DNA of 23,837 bases, taken from the NCBI GenBank assembly GCA_039715055.1, contig JBDLID010000039.1, positions 1 through 23,837 on the forward strand, read 5' to 3'. The notes beneath the pieces were generated by a model. That model did no database searches. It was not told the origin of the DNA and was given only the letters and a program-made list of their open reading frames with translations. Below, piece after piece: positions 1-8,400 of this stretch (within the stretch, counting starts at the first letter, position 1; each line of letters begins with the position of its first letter). This DNA is from JBDLID01 sp039715055 (lineage in GTDB: Bacteria > Desulfobacterota > Desulfobulbia > Desulfobulbales > Desulfocapsaceae). A program made the position numbers and the translations under genes.

Positions 1-1
1 A

Positions 2-1165
2 AAACCGATGCTTGAAATAACAGCAGCCGTTGATGGCGGCATCCGTAAATTCAGACAACCAGCTCAGCCGAAATCAACGGTTACAACAAAGACTGCATCA
101 AAAATGCAGGAAACGGCAGCCGCTTCCATGATGACCTACAATCGCACCATGACCATCGATAAAACTCCTGCCAAAACAGTGACGGACTGTTCTGTTTTTG
201 ACAGGGTTGGCGATCCATTACCTGATATCCATGAAGAAGTCAGCGAACTCAAGGAAATAGTTCTCAAGCTCACCGAAAATATCTCAGAGAAACAGAACAC
301 AACCTGGCAGCGACTCTCCTCCGGCAGAAAAACAAGAGATAGCAGTTCGCCTGACACCTCACCTGCTGTCAGTCTTGATCAGTACATAACTCCACTTCTG
401 GAGCGCGGCATAAACCTCGATACTGCACGGACCATTGCAGAATTTTCCGAAAAAGAGCTGTCAGATCATGACAGAGACGACAATGTGCTCCTCTCGTCCT
501 TCTATACTGACTCAATAGAGGATATAATCGAAGTGGCTCCTGATGAACCGGCTGCCCCTTCCGAGCAGAGAAGAATCGCCTTTATCGGGCCAACTGGTGT
601 CGGCAAGACCACTACTCTTGCAAAGGTGGCTGCCAGCCATATGGCAAAAGGTATAAAATCCATTGGCTTGATCACTATCGACACTTATCGCATAGCAGCC
701 ATTGAACAACTCAAAGTTTATGGTAAAATTATGAGGCTGCCAGTTGAAGTTGTTATCAGTCCGGATCAGCTGCAGGACGCTCTGGACAAATTTCACGACA
801 AGGAGCTGATCCTGATCGATACTGCCGGCAGAAGCCCAAGGGACCACCTCTCCATCAATGAACTGGGCAGTTACCTGTCCGGAGGGATTCCCATTGAAAA
901 ACACCTGGTTCTTTCGGCCACCACCCGTGAAGAGGAGATCTGTCAGATCATTGACCGGTTTTCCCCCATAGGGATTGATCATACAATTGTCACCAAAATT
1001 GATGAATGCGACACCCTCGGCATTATTCTTGATGTTCAGACTCAAACCCCTGCTCCGTTCTCCTATATTACTAACGGGCAGCGCGTTCCTGAAGATATCA
1101 TGGTTGCTGAAAGCCGTATGATAGCAGAGCTTATTATGACCCCCGAAGGGTCCCCAACCCCCTGA
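2..1165 (+). CDS. flhF: FlhF, SRP-type GTPase for flagellar placement (5'-truncated)
   Basis: FlhF is an SRP-family GTPase that, with FlhG, sets the site and number of polar flagella at the inner membrane. Counting from the Met at base 8, the G domain shows GPTGVGKT (194-201), DTYRIAAIEQL from 225, DTAGRS from 271 and TKIDE (329-333). A low-complexity linker (about 15-130) separates this from the missing N-terminus. The frame is open to the left edge (codons AAA CCG precede the Met), and the segment EITAAVDGG resembles the end of the usual FlhF N-terminal block rather than its beginning. I therefore treat the gene as truncated by the window and the Met at 8 as internal. flhG follows 11 bases after the stop, consistent with one operon. 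Function is certain at family level; only the true start is unseen. Confidence 0.95.
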   Translation, partial: KPMLEITAAVDGGIRKFRQPAQPKSTVTTKTASKMQETAAASMMTYNRTMTIDKTPAKTVTDCSVFDRVGDPLPDIHEEVSELKEIVLKLTENISEKQNTTWQRLSSGRKTRDSSSPDTSPAVSLDQYITPLLERGINLDTARTIAEFSEKELSDHDRDDNVLLSSFYTDSIEDIIEVAPDEPAAPSEQRRIAFIGPTGVGKTTTLAKVAASHMAKGIKSIGLITIDTYRIAAIEQLKVYGKIMRLPVEVVISPDQLQDALDKFHDKELILIDTAGRSPRDHLSINELGSYLSGGIPIEKHLVLSATTREEEICQIIDRFSPIGIDHTIVTKIDECDTLGIILDVQTQTPAPFSYITNGQRVPEDIMVAESRMIAELIMTPEGSPTP

Positions 1166-1176
1166 GTACCGACGAA

Positions 1177-2064
1177 ATGACTATACAAGATCAGGCCGCC
1201 ACCCTTCGCACACTTGAGCAGGACAGTTCTCTGTCGGTCGCATCAAACGCTACCACTACCAGGGTTTGCGCAGTCACCAGCGGCAAAGGAGGGGTCGGCA
1301 AAACAGCTGTCGTTGCCAATATGGCTGTAACTCTTGCCAAAAACGGGTTAAATGTCCTTATCCTTGATGCTGACCTCGGACTTGCCAATATTGATGTTGT
1401 CTTTGGCCTGGCTCCACAGTTCAACCTCAACCATTTTTTTTCCGGCGAACAGGAGCTGTCAGATATTCTGGTTGAAGGTCCGGAAGGAGTTAAAATCCTG
1501 CCTGCCGGCTCCGGTATTCAGAACTTCACAAGGCTCGATTCACAGCAGAAAATGCGACTGCTCGAAGGGCTCGACCAGATGCACAATGAGTTTGACTTTG
1601 TCCTGATAGATACTGAAGCCGGTATTTCGGAAAACGTCACTTACTTCAACACAGCCGCCCAGGAAATTCTGGTGGTCACCACTCCTGAGCCCACAGCTAT
1701 AACCGATGCCTATGCATTGATGAAACTGCTCTCTACCCAGTACCACGAAAAACGTTTCAACCTGGTTGTCAATCAAATCGCCGACGAAGAAGAGGCACTG
1801 GACGTTTACCGTAAATTAACAATGGTTTCCAATCGTTACCTTGATATTTCCATTGACTACCTTGGCTCTATCCCCAGTGACCGGCTCATGGTTGAATCCA
1901 TCCGCAGACAAAAAGTTATCGTTGAACTTCACCCAAATTCAAAAACATCCCAGGCTTTTTCCACCCTCGCTTCGACCATCTGCGCAGAACAGATGCCAAC
2001 GGAACCGAAGGGGTCGGTACAATTTTTCTGGCGACGGCTACTTGATTTCGGCAACAGGGGCTGA
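1177..2064 (+). CDS. flhG: FlhG (YlxH/FleN), MinD-like ATPase controlling flagellar number
   Basis: A MinD/ParA-type ATPase that stimulates FlhF GTPase and limits flagellar number. The N-terminus carries DQAATLR (residues 5-11), matching the DQAxxLR activation motif by which FlhG helices stimulate FlhF. The deviant Walker A KGGVGKT is at 37-43, DADLGLANID at 64-73, and the Walker B-like segment LIDTEAGI has Asp at 145. That segment reads DTEAG where many relatives have DTGAG, a minor difference. Length (295 aa) is normal for the family. The gene sits 11 bases after flhF, and its stop is 3 bases before the fliA start, so the three are almost certainly co-transcribed and probably translationally coupled. 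Confidence 0.96.
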   Translation: MTIQDQAATLRTLEQDSSLSVASNATTTRVCAVTSGKGGVGKTAVVANMAVTLAKNGLNVLILDADLGLANIDVVFGLAPQFNLNHFFSGEQELSDILVEGPEGVKILPAGSGIQNFTRLDSQQKMRLLEGLDQMHNEFDFVLIDTEAGISENVTYFNTAAQEILVVTTPEPTAITDAYALMKLLSTQYHEKRFNLVVNQIADEEEALDVYRKLTMVSNRYLDISIDYLGSIPSDRLMVESIRRQKVIVELHPNSKTSQAFSTLASTICAEQMPTEPKGSVQFFWRRLLDFGNRG

Positions 2065-2067
2065 TTA

Positions 2068-2808
2068 ATGGTCTATACAGACAGACAACTACCCGAAGAT
2101 CGTTCAAGTCTGATTCGGGACAACCTCTACCTGGTTGACATCCTTGTCGGTCGCATGGTCTGCCAGGTACCCTCTTTCATGAAGCGTGACGATATGCGGA
2201 GCGCCGGCATGATGGGACTCATTGATGCGGCCAATAAATTTGACCCGTCCAAAAAAATTCTCTTCAAGACTTTTGCTGAATATCGCATCCGTGGAGCCAT
2301 ATTTGACGAAATGAGAAAACTTGACTGGTTTTCAAGGTCCATGAGAGACAAACAGAACCAGCTCAACCGCACAATGGCCCAACTGGAGCAGCGACTGGGA
2401 AGAAGTCCCAGTGAAACTGAGATGGCCGATGCCATGGACCTCAGCCTTGAGGCCTACCAGAAAATGCTTGGTCAGGTCTCCCATCTTGGCTGTGTCAGTC
2501 TCCATGAAACACTCGACCACAGCGGCCTTGGCACTTCATTTTTAGACGCGCTTGAAGATCAGCGCAATTCCGCATCACCGGTCAACATCCTTGAAAACCA
2601 TGAACTGGCAGGTGTGATTGCCTCCATTCTTGAAGAGCTGTCTGAAAAAGAACGTGTGGTCATCTCACTTTACTACTACGAGGAACTGACCCAGAAAGAA
2701 ATTGCCCAGGTCCTTGAAGTTTCAGAGGGGCGAATCTCACAGCTTCACAGCCAGGCCCTGATCAAGCTCAAAACCAAGACCCAGAAAAGACTTAACCAGG
2801 ACATGTAG
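2068..2808 (+). CDS. fliA: FliA, flagellar sigma factor 28
   Basis: Alternative sigma factor for late flagellar genes, held inactive by FlgM until the hook is complete. Region 2 spans about residues 12-90 and includes the characteristic DDMRSAGMMGLIDAANKFDP (41-60) and the RIRGAIFDEMRKLDW promoter-melting segment. A short region 3 lies around 95-150. Region 4 runs from LSEKERVVISLYY to LIKLK (191-235), with the helix-turn-helix TQKEIAQVLEVSEGRISQLH at 208-227. Length (246 aa) is typical. It starts 3 bases after flhG. Four candidate sigma-28 promoters in this window are likely targets. Confidence 0.97.
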   Translation: MVYTDRQLPEDRSSLIRDNLYLVDILVGRMVCQVPSFMKRDDMRSAGMMGLIDAANKFDPSKKILFKTFAEYRIRGAIFDEMRKLDWFSRSMRDKQNQLNRTMAQLEQRLGRSPSETEMADAMDLSLEAYQKMLGQVSHLGCVSLHETLDHSGLGTSFLDALEDQRNSASPVNILENHELAGVIASILEELSEKERVVISLYYYEELTQKEIAQVLEVSEGRISQLHSQALIKLKTKTQKRLNQDM

Positions 2809-2811
2809 GCA

Positions 2812-3228
2812 ATGAGTGATCGCTACCATGTAACCATAAGCCTGATCAGTGCTTTTCTTCTCTGCCTGGTGTTTGTCAGGTCAATGACTCAGCGACGGAT
2901 GCTGACTACTCTCAGGGAAAAATATTTATTCCTGCGCCGGCAGGACAGTGAACAGCAGGAAGAACTGAGCCTGCTCAGGAAAAACAGGGCACAGGAATCC
3001 GAGTTCAAAGAAAATCTGCGCAACGCAGAACTCACCACCAGCCTTCAGCAGTCAAGACTTCACAATCAACAGACCACCAATATTTGCGATCCTCCTGAAC
3101 GCTACAATTACATCCTCGCCATGAAGGAAAACGGCCTTGAAGCCGACCAGATCGCCGGCCTGCTCTCCATCTCTGTCCAGGAAGCCCGACAATTGACAAG
3201 GCTTGCCGACCTTGCCCACACTGGTTGA
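2812..3228 (+). CDS. Membrane-anchored coiled-coil protein in the swrB position (DUF6115/DUF2802-like)
   Basis: A 138-residue protein of three visible parts. One N-terminal membrane helix (about 6-24, HVTISLISAFLLCLVFVR) is followed by a charged, Gln/Glu-rich coiled-coil stretch (about 27-85). A small C-terminal helical module (about 97-135) has a helix-turn-helix-like pattern (MKENGLEADQIAGLLSIS). It starts 3 bases after fliA and so is co-transcribed with it. In Bacillus subtilis, swrB has this same architecture and lies directly after sigD; SwrB promotes activation of the flagellar export apparatus. Architecture and position match, but I cannot prove sequence homology by eye. It could instead belong to the DUF2802-type proteins of gammaproteobacterial flagellar loci. 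No enzymatic motif is visible. Confidence 0.85.
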   Translation: MSDRYHVTISLISAFLLCLVFVRSMTQRRMLTTLREKYLFLRRQDSEQQEELSLLRKNRAQESEFKENLRNAELTTSLQQSRLHNQQTTNICDPPERYNYILAMKENGLEADQIAGLLSISVQEARQLTRLADLAHTG

Positions 3229-3276
3229 AACCGCCCTCCCCCCTACGAAAAAGATCCCTCTGCTGCTGCTTTTCCT

Positions 3277-3304
3277 TAACGGAAAGGCGTGCTGCTGTCG
3301 ATAT
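3277..3304 (+). promoter_or_regulatory. Candidate sigma-28 promoter of the flgF operon
   Basis: The -35-like TAAC (3277-3280), a 16-base spacer and GTCGATAT (3297-3304) fit the sigma-28 pattern TAAA-N15/16-GCCGATAA, and the spacer equals that of the other three candidates in this window. The -35 overlaps a hairpin, GCTTTTCC/GGAAAGGC with loop TTAAC. That hairpin has no following T-tract and may be a weak end signal of the flhF-fliA operon. Confidence 0.5.
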
Positions 3305-3371
3305 GAACATTAAGAAAGGAGCAAGTTACTTAATTACCTCTCATATCAACTGACATTTCAACGGCTAACAC

Positions 3372-4121
3372 ATGGTTTCCGGCAAGTACAGTGCACTGGC
3401 AGGAGCAGTTTCAAGGGAACAGGCAATGGCCCACACCTCGGCTAATATGGCCAACATCAACACTGTGGGCTACAAAAAGTCCATGGTCAGTTTCGAATCG
3501 ATTCTCAGGGGAGAAAGGCAATCGACACTTGCCCGGGGAATCAATTACAACCGCATCAAAAACAACTACACCGACTTTTCAGCTGGTCCGCAGAGGCAGA
3601 CCGGCAATCAACTGGATTTTGCCATTCACGGCGACGGCTTTTTCAAAGTCCAGGGTCCTGAAGGAATTCTCTATACACGGCGAGGCGATTTTCACATCGA
3701 CGAGGAAGGGACTCTTCGCACCGGAAACGGTTTTGAGGTGCTCGATGACGGCAACAGCCCCATTCAGATAGCAGGCACCGGTCGGGCACGAATATCATCA
3801 AATACCCTTGGTGAAATATCTGTCATCAACGAACAGGGGCAGCGGTCCGTGCAGGGTCGACTGGCACTTGTCCAAATCAGTGACCCCAAACTTCTCAAGC
3901 GAGAGACAGATACAACCTTTTCTCTTGGCCAGAATGGATCAGAAGAGGATGTAGAAGAGCCGAGGCTCGAGGTTGGCAGTCTTGAGCTTGCAAATATCAA
4001 CATGGCCGAGGAAATGACGCACATGATCAACAACCTCAGGACATTTGAAACCTACCATAAAGTATTGAAGAGCTATTCGACCATCGGCCAGAAACAGGAT
4101 GAGCTTGGCACCCTCGGATGA
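3372..4121 (+). CDS. flgF: Flagellar basal-body rod protein FlgF
   Basis: FlgF is a proximal rod subunit exported by the flagellar type III system. The N-terminus has the rod/hook signature (YSALAGAVSREQ, then ANMANINTVGYKKSM at about 25-38). The middle carries the FlgE/F/G-like segment GNQLDFAIHGDGFFKV, and the C-terminus has the conserved helix (LELANINMAEEMTHMINNLR...). Length (249 aa) is normal. The start is fixed by an in-frame TAA at 3366-3368 just upstream and by the need to retain the N-terminal rod helix. No Shine-Dalgarno sequence is visible in the 20 bases before it, which is unusual here. The gene follows a 143-base gap after the swrB-like gene and precedes flgG. Confidence 0.95.
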   Translation: MVSGKYSALAGAVSREQAMAHTSANMANINTVGYKKSMVSFESILRGERQSTLARGINYNRIKNNYTDFSAGPQRQTGNQLDFAIHGDGFFKVQGPEGILYTRRGDFHIDEEGTLRTGNGFEVLDDGNSPIQIAGTGRARISSNTLGEISVINEQGQRSVQGRLALVQISDPKLLKRETDTTFSLGQNGSEEDVEEPRLEVGSLELANINMAEEMTHMINNLRTFETYHKVLKSYSTIGQKQDELGTLG

Positions 4122-4224
4122 TAAAAACAGAAGACGCCGCCATGTTAATGTTAAACATAATATTACAAGACCAACATACTGAAAAATCGAATTTAATATC
4201 AATCACAAAAAGAGCTAGAAAATA

Positions 4225-5010
4225 ATGATTCGATCACTCTGGACAGGCACCACCGGCATGAACGGTCAACAGTTGAACATGGATGTCATTGCCAACAATC
4301 TGGCCAATGTGTCCACCACCGGTTTTAAAAAATCCAGAGCCGACTTTCAGGACCTGATGTACCAGATCATGAAAGTTCCAGGCTCGCAGACCTCAGCAGA
4401 TACTGAATCACCCACCGGTATCCAGGTCGGATTGGGAGTCAGACCGGCTGCGGTACAGAAAATATTCACACAGGGAGATCTGATCCAGACAGGCAATGAG
4501 CTTGATATCGCTCTTGAAGGAGAAGGTTTCCTTCAGGTTGAACTCCCCAACGGAGAAACCGCCTACACCCGCTCGGGCGCACTGAAACGTGACTCCAGTG
4601 GAAGACTGACGAGCTCCGATGGCTACCCGATTCTTCCTGCCATCACAGTTCCGGATGGATCACGGTTGATCACCATCAGTGAAACCGGAATCGTCTCCGC
4701 ACTCATCGGAGACGATACAGAATCAACAGAGCTTGGCCAGTTGGAAACGGTCACCTTCACAAATAACAGTGGCCTTGTTGCTGAAGGCAGAAACCTGCTT
4801 CGGGAAACAGCCTCTTCAGGCGCTGCCCAGGCAGGCAATCCCGGTGATGATGGATTCGGCACCATTGCCCAGAACTACCTTGAAGGCTCCAACGTCAACA
4901 TAGTTGAAGAAATGGCCTCCATGATCACCACCCAGAGAGCCTATGAAATCAACTCGAAATCAATCCAGACCTCTGACGAGATGATGCAAACAACCAACAA
5001 TCTTGTCTAG
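4225..5010 (+). CDS. flgG: Flagellar distal rod protein FlgG
   Basis: FlgG forms the distal rod that crosses the periplasm through the P- and L-rings. The protein opens with MIRSLWTGTTGMNGQQLNMD and the classic NNLANVSTTGFKKSRADFQD segment (about 24-43). It carries TGNELDIALEGEGFLQV in the middle and ends with the conserved LEGSNVNIVEEMASMITTQR/AYEINSKSIQTSDEMM block. Length (261 aa) is exactly typical. It lies 103 bases after flgF; that gap is strikingly AT-rich and contains no gene. The ribosome site before the ATG is weak (AAGAG). Confidence 0.97.
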   Translation: MIRSLWTGTTGMNGQQLNMDVIANNLANVSTTGFKKSRADFQDLMYQIMKVPGSQTSADTESPTGIQVGLGVRPAAVQKIFTQGDLIQTGNELDIALEGEGFLQVELPNGETAYTRSGALKRDSSGRLTSSDGYPILPAITVPDGSRLITISETGIVSALIGDDTESTELGQLETVTFTNNSGLVAEGRNLLRETASSGAAQAGNPGDDGFGTIAQNYLEGSNVNIVEEMASMITTQRAYEINSKSIQTSDEMMQTTNNLV

Positions 5011-5024
5011 TAGTTACTGATATC

Positions 5025-6035
5025 ATGAATAAAAACAGAACAGCCAAAAAAATGACTCAGTCCGAAACAAATGTCGGAATTATGACTTTTGTCATCCTGG
5101 CGGCTCTTCTGTCTCTTTCTTTAGGCTTCTCCAGACACTGCTTCGGTTTTGATATCACATTCAAACAGGCAGCATCTGTCTCAGGGCCAGCCATTACACT
5201 TGGAGACCTTGTTGATTTTGATAAAAACAGCTCCCTGGGCACTTCCCTCAAAAGCCAGGTGATTTGCCGCTCCCCACAGCCTGGTAAACAGTTGACTGTT
5301 GACAGCCGTACCGTTATCACAAAAATCAGCGCTCTTGCTGTCTTACCAGACGATGCCTTCTGGAAAGGTTCAGGAACTGTCACGGTTCACCGCAAAGGCG
5401 TTGAAGTAACGAGCTCAAAAATCATTTCCGAGATAGATTCATTTATCGATTCTCAAAAACAATGGCTGCCAAAAGCCGACTACCGGTTCATTCCTCGCAG
5501 TCTGCCCCTGCCCTTTCATCTTCCATTTGGTCAGCTCAAGGTTTCTGTTATCCCCGGTACTAAACGGATCATCGGCTCCAAACGTTTTTCGATGATCTAT
5601 GAAGTCGACGGCGAAGTAGTCAATAATTTCTCCATACTCGGTCATCTTGAAGCGGTCACCAGGGTGGCGGTGTCCACCATGCACCTCAGCCGTGGCGCTA
5701 TTATCCGCCCTGCCCAAATCGAAATGAAGGAACGTGATCTTTCCAGGTTGCGCAATCCCGCAACTCACCCGTCACTTCTCATTGGAAAAAAACTGAATCG
5801 TACCATACGAGCAGATTCAGTGATCGATATCTCAAATGTAGTTTCTCTGCCCATGGTTCAAAAAGGTGAATTTGTAAAAATCATTCTTGATCGTTCCGGA
5901 CTCCAGTTGACCGCCACCGGTGTTGCACGGTCAAACGGCCGGAAAAACCAGGTGATCAGGGTGAAAAATATCAGCTCCCAAAAAGATATTTTCGGCAGGG
6001 TCACCGCTCCGGGCATCGTAGAGGTCAGGATCTGA
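5025..6035 (+). CDS. flgA: FlgA, periplasmic P-ring assembly chaperone
   Basis: FlgA is the periplasmic chaperone for FlgI during P-ring assembly. The protein has a Sec-type signal (hydrophobic core MTFVILAALLSLSLGF, about residues 20-35), a central beta-rich region and a C-terminal SAF-type domain (about 210-335) with LSRGAIIRPAQIEMKERDLS and the end ISSQKDIFGRVTAPGIVEVR. It is longer (336 aa) than enterobacterial FlgA (about 220). The annotated ATG at 5025 leaves about 19 polar residues before the hydrophobic core and has no clear ribosome site. The Met at 5082 (after GTCGGAATT) would give a more ordinary signal peptide, so the start is uncertain. It lies 14 bases after flgG and 1 base before flgH. 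Confidence 0.92.
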   Translation: MNKNRTAKKMTQSETNVGIMTFVILAALLSLSLGFSRHCFGFDITFKQAASVSGPAITLGDLVDFDKNSSLGTSLKSQVICRSPQPGKQLTVDSRTVITKISALAVLPDDAFWKGSGTVTVHRKGVEVTSSKIISEIDSFIDSQKQWLPKADYRFIPRSLPLPFHLPFGQLKVSVIPGTKRIIGSKRFSMIYEVDGEVVNNFSILGHLEAVTRVAVSTMHLSRGAIIRPAQIEMKERDLSRLRNPATHPSLLIGKKLNRTIRADSVIDISNVVSLPMVQKGEFVKIILDRSGLQLTATGVARSNGRKNQVIRVKNISSQKDIFGRVTAPGIVEVRI

Positions 6036-6036
6036 C

Positions 6037-6720
6037 ATGAAAAAGACACTTATCTTAATTACTGCACTACTGCTCTGCAGCTGCGCAAAGGATGAATCGC
6101 TCATCGTTGATATCCCCCAGCCCCTTGAAGAGATCAAAACCCAAAGGGATAAGATGCCTACAAAAGGTTCCCTCTGGCCCGGTGAGCAGCACTCCCTGTT
6201 TGCCGACCACAAGGCAAGAACCATCGGTGATATTGTCACCATCACCATCGCCGAGACCGCCTCAGCCTCCAAGGAGGCGTCCACTGATACCGCAAGGACA
6301 TCCTCCATGCAGGCCGGTGTTCCCCACCTGTTCGGCATAGAAAACTCCTCAATTGTTACCCACAACCCAAAGATGGACATCAGCAACCTGGTTGAGGCCA
6401 ATTTCACCAACTCATTTCAGGGATCCGGCAAGACCGTGCGCAAAGAAGATCTCGCAGCCTCACTGACCACCCAGGTGGTGGACGTCTATCCAAATGGAAA
6501 TCTTAAATTACGCGGCGGAAAAGAGGTCCAGGTCAACAGCGAGGTCCAGGTTATTTATCTCACAGGTATCGTCAGACCTGTAGATATCCTTGCCAATAAT
6601 ACGGTTGATTCAAAACATGTTCTCAATGCCAGGATCTCCTACACCGGCAAGGGAGCCATCACCGACAAGCAGAAGGCTGGCTGGCTGATGCGCGTCCTTG
6701 ATAATGTTTGGCCATTCTAG
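6037..6720 (+). CDS. flgH: Flagellar L-ring lipoprotein FlgH
   Basis: FlgH builds the L-ring bushing in the outer membrane. The N-terminus is a lipoprotein signal, MKKTLILITALLLCSC, with the acylated Cys expected at residue 16. FlgH hallmarks follow: SLWPGEQHSLFADHKARTIG, DIVTITIAETASASKEAS, and a C-terminal half with VVDVYPNGNLKLRGGKEVQV and VRPVDILANNTVDS before the terminal Tyr-Thr-Gly-Lys-Gly segment. Length (227 aa) is normal. It begins 1 base after flgA and ends 6 bases before flgI. Its presence shows the organism has an outer membrane. Confidence 0.97.
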   Translation: MKKTLILITALLLCSCAKDESLIVDIPQPLEEIKTQRDKMPTKGSLWPGEQHSLFADHKARTIGDIVTITIAETASASKEASTDTARTSSMQAGVPHLFGIENSSIVTHNPKMDISNLVEANFTNSFQGSGKTVRKEDLAASLTTQVVDVYPNGNLKLRGGKEVQVNSEVQVIYLTGIVRPVDILANNTVDSKHVLNARISYTGKGAITDKQKAGWLMRVLDNVWPF

Positions 6721-6726
6721 AGGAAT

Positions 6727-7851
6727 ATGATGAAGAGGCAGCAGATAATCACTGTAATCATAGCCGCACTGTGCACTTTTATCTTTTTCGCAAATACAGC
6801 ATCCGCCGCCCGGATCAAGGACATTGCCCGCATCAACGGTGTGCGTGACAACCAGTTGATCGGTTACGGATTGATTACCGGTCTCAACGGCACCGGAGAT
6901 GACCTGAAAAAAGTCCTCTTTACCCGCCAGGCACTCTACAACATGCTGATCCGGCAGGGCATCACGGTAAATCCCAAAGAATTTGAAAACATCAAGGTCA
7001 AAAACGTGGCCGCCGTCATGGTCACAGCCTCTCTTCCGCCCTTTGCTAAACCGGGCTCCACCATTGATGTCCAGGTTTCCTCAATCGGTGACGCGAAAAG
7101 CCTGGCCGGCGGCTCCCTGATTATGACACCGCTGCGTGGAGCCGATGGAAACATCTACGCCATTGCCCAGGGCCCGCTTGCCATTGGTGCCTTTTCCTAT
7201 GGAGGCAAAGCGGCAAAAGCGCAGAAAAACCATCCCACTGTTGGACGTGTAGCAAATGGTGCCCTCATCGAAAGACAGGTTCCGGTGGACATTGATGACG
7301 ATGGGGCTATTACTTATCGACTCCACGACGCTGATTTCACAACCGCGTCCAACATGTGTCAGACCATCAACAGCAGGTTCGGGCCGGGGACTGCGATTCC
7401 TCTCGACTCAGCTACAATCCGGGTCTTGATTCCAAAAGAAATGGAGGACAGCACTGTCCAGTTTGTTTCAGCGATGGAGGGACTCAATGTCTCCACAGAT
7501 ATCAATGCCCGGGTAGTTGTCAACGAACGGACCGGGACCATCGTCATGGGCCGGGATGTGCGTCTCGAAACTGTTGCCGTTTCACATGGCAATCTTTCAC
7601 TGATCATTCAGGAAACCACTGACGTTGTCCAGCCCAATCCTCTGGCAGCAGGAAGGACCGCACTTGCGCCGCAAACCGATATTGACGTCGTTGAGGACGA
7701 AGGTGAATTCATGGTGGTTGAAGAAGGCGTATCAATCGGCGAGGTGGCCAATGCACTCAATGCCATTGGAGCCACACCCAGAGACCTCATCGCCATTTTT
7801 CAGGCGATCAAAGCAGCCGGTGCCATGAAAGGCGAACTGATTATCTTATAA
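6727..7851 (+). CDS. flgI: Flagellar P-ring protein FlgI
   Basis: FlgI forms the P-ring around the rod in the periplasm. A cleavable Sec signal is clear, with the likely site after ASA at residue 27. The mature protein starts ARIKDIARINGVRDNQLIGY and continues GLITGLNGTGDD, the family's strongest signature. Later hallmarks include NVAAVMVTASLPPFAKPGS, VNERTGTIVMGRDVRL and the end LIAIFQAIKAAGAMKGELII. Length (374 aa) is typical. Two Met codons in a row (6727, 6730) make the exact start ambiguous by one residue. It follows flgH by 6 bases and is followed by flgJ after 12. Confidence 0.98.
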   Translation: MMKRQQIITVIIAALCTFIFFANTASAARIKDIARINGVRDNQLIGYGLITGLNGTGDDLKKVLFTRQALYNMLIRQGITVNPKEFENIKVKNVAAVMVTASLPPFAKPGSTIDVQVSSIGDAKSLAGGSLIMTPLRGADGNIYAIAQGPLAIGAFSYGGKAAKAQKNHPTVGRVANGALIERQVPVDIDDDGAITYRLHDADFTTASNMCQTINSRFGPGTAIPLDSATIRVLIPKEMEDSTVQFVSAMEGLNVSTDINARVVVNERTGTIVMGRDVRLETVAVSHGNLSLIIQETTDVVQPNPLAAGRTALAPQTDIDVVEDEGEFMVVEEGVSIGEVANALNAIGATPRDLIAIFQAIKAAGAMKGELIIL

Positions 7852-7863
7852 AAGGACCAGCAG

Positions 7864-8193
7864 ATGAAACTGTCTATTGATTTTCGCACCGTATCCTCCA
7901 CAACACAGTCACCAGGCCTCTCCGCTGTCGACAGGCAGAATAACCTTGAATCTCTGCGTCAGTCATGTCGTGAATTTGAGGCAATATATGTAGCACAGAT
8001 GTATAAGGCCATGCGCAACACGATCCCGCAAAGCGGTCTCTTTGAAAAGGATATGGCCAGTGAGCTGTATAAGGAGATGCTGGATATGGAGATGGCCAGG
8101 CAAACCGCAGAAGGCGATGGAACAGGTATTGGTGAGGCAATGTACCGTCAACTCACCGACCACAATCAGACAGGCGATATCCACGAAGAGTAG
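7864..8193 (+). CDS. flgJ: Rod-binding protein FlgJ, rod-binding domain only
   Basis: This matches the N-terminal rod-binding (rod-cap) domain of FlgJ: REFEAIYVAQMYKAMRNTIP, then the GLFEKDMASELYKEMLDMEM block and QTAEGDGTGIGEAMYRQL. At 109 aa it ends there and lacks the C-terminal peptidoglycan-hydrolase domain of enterobacterial FlgJ. That is the normal situation in many delta- and epsilonproteobacteria, where a separate lytic enzyme is recruited. It begins 12 bases after flgI with the ribosome site AAAGGA. The 207-base gap that follows holds a sigma-28-like promoter and no clear terminator. Confidence 0.93.
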   Translation: MKLSIDFRTVSSTTQSPGLSAVDRQNNLESLRQSCREFEAIYVAQMYKAMRNTIPQSGLFEKDMASELYKEMLDMEMARQTAEGDGTGIGEAMYRQLTDHNQTGDIHEE

Positions 8194-8299
8194 GAAACAG
8201 TTCCGTTTGTAAAATTAACCCTTTTTGCTGCCCTTCACTAAAATCTGAGCCGATTTCCTCCTGCGCCTGACACCTCCCTCCCCTTTTCTGACTTTCTTC

Positions 8300-8327
8300 T
8301 AAACTTCACCCTGCAGACTGTCGATAT
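8300..8327 (+). promoter_or_regulatory. Candidate sigma-28 promoter of the flgMNKL operon
   Basis: TAAA (8300-8303), a 16-base spacer and GTCGATAT (8320-8327). The start of transcription would fall near 8334, about 65 bases before the gene at 8401. A FliA-dependent promoter for flgM is known in enterics, where it closes the FliA/FlgM loop. Recognised by pattern and by agreement with the three other candidates here. Confidence 0.6.
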
Positions 8328-8400
8328 AAAGTACAACCGGAACAGAACCGGATTGAAATGATGAAAGGATTCATCAGGACCTGGGCAAGGAGGCAAAAAA

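Noticed and set aside
512..1045. 177-codon minus-strand frame inside flhF
   Set aside because: Antisense shadow of conserved GTPase coding sequence; no promoter or ribosome site seen.
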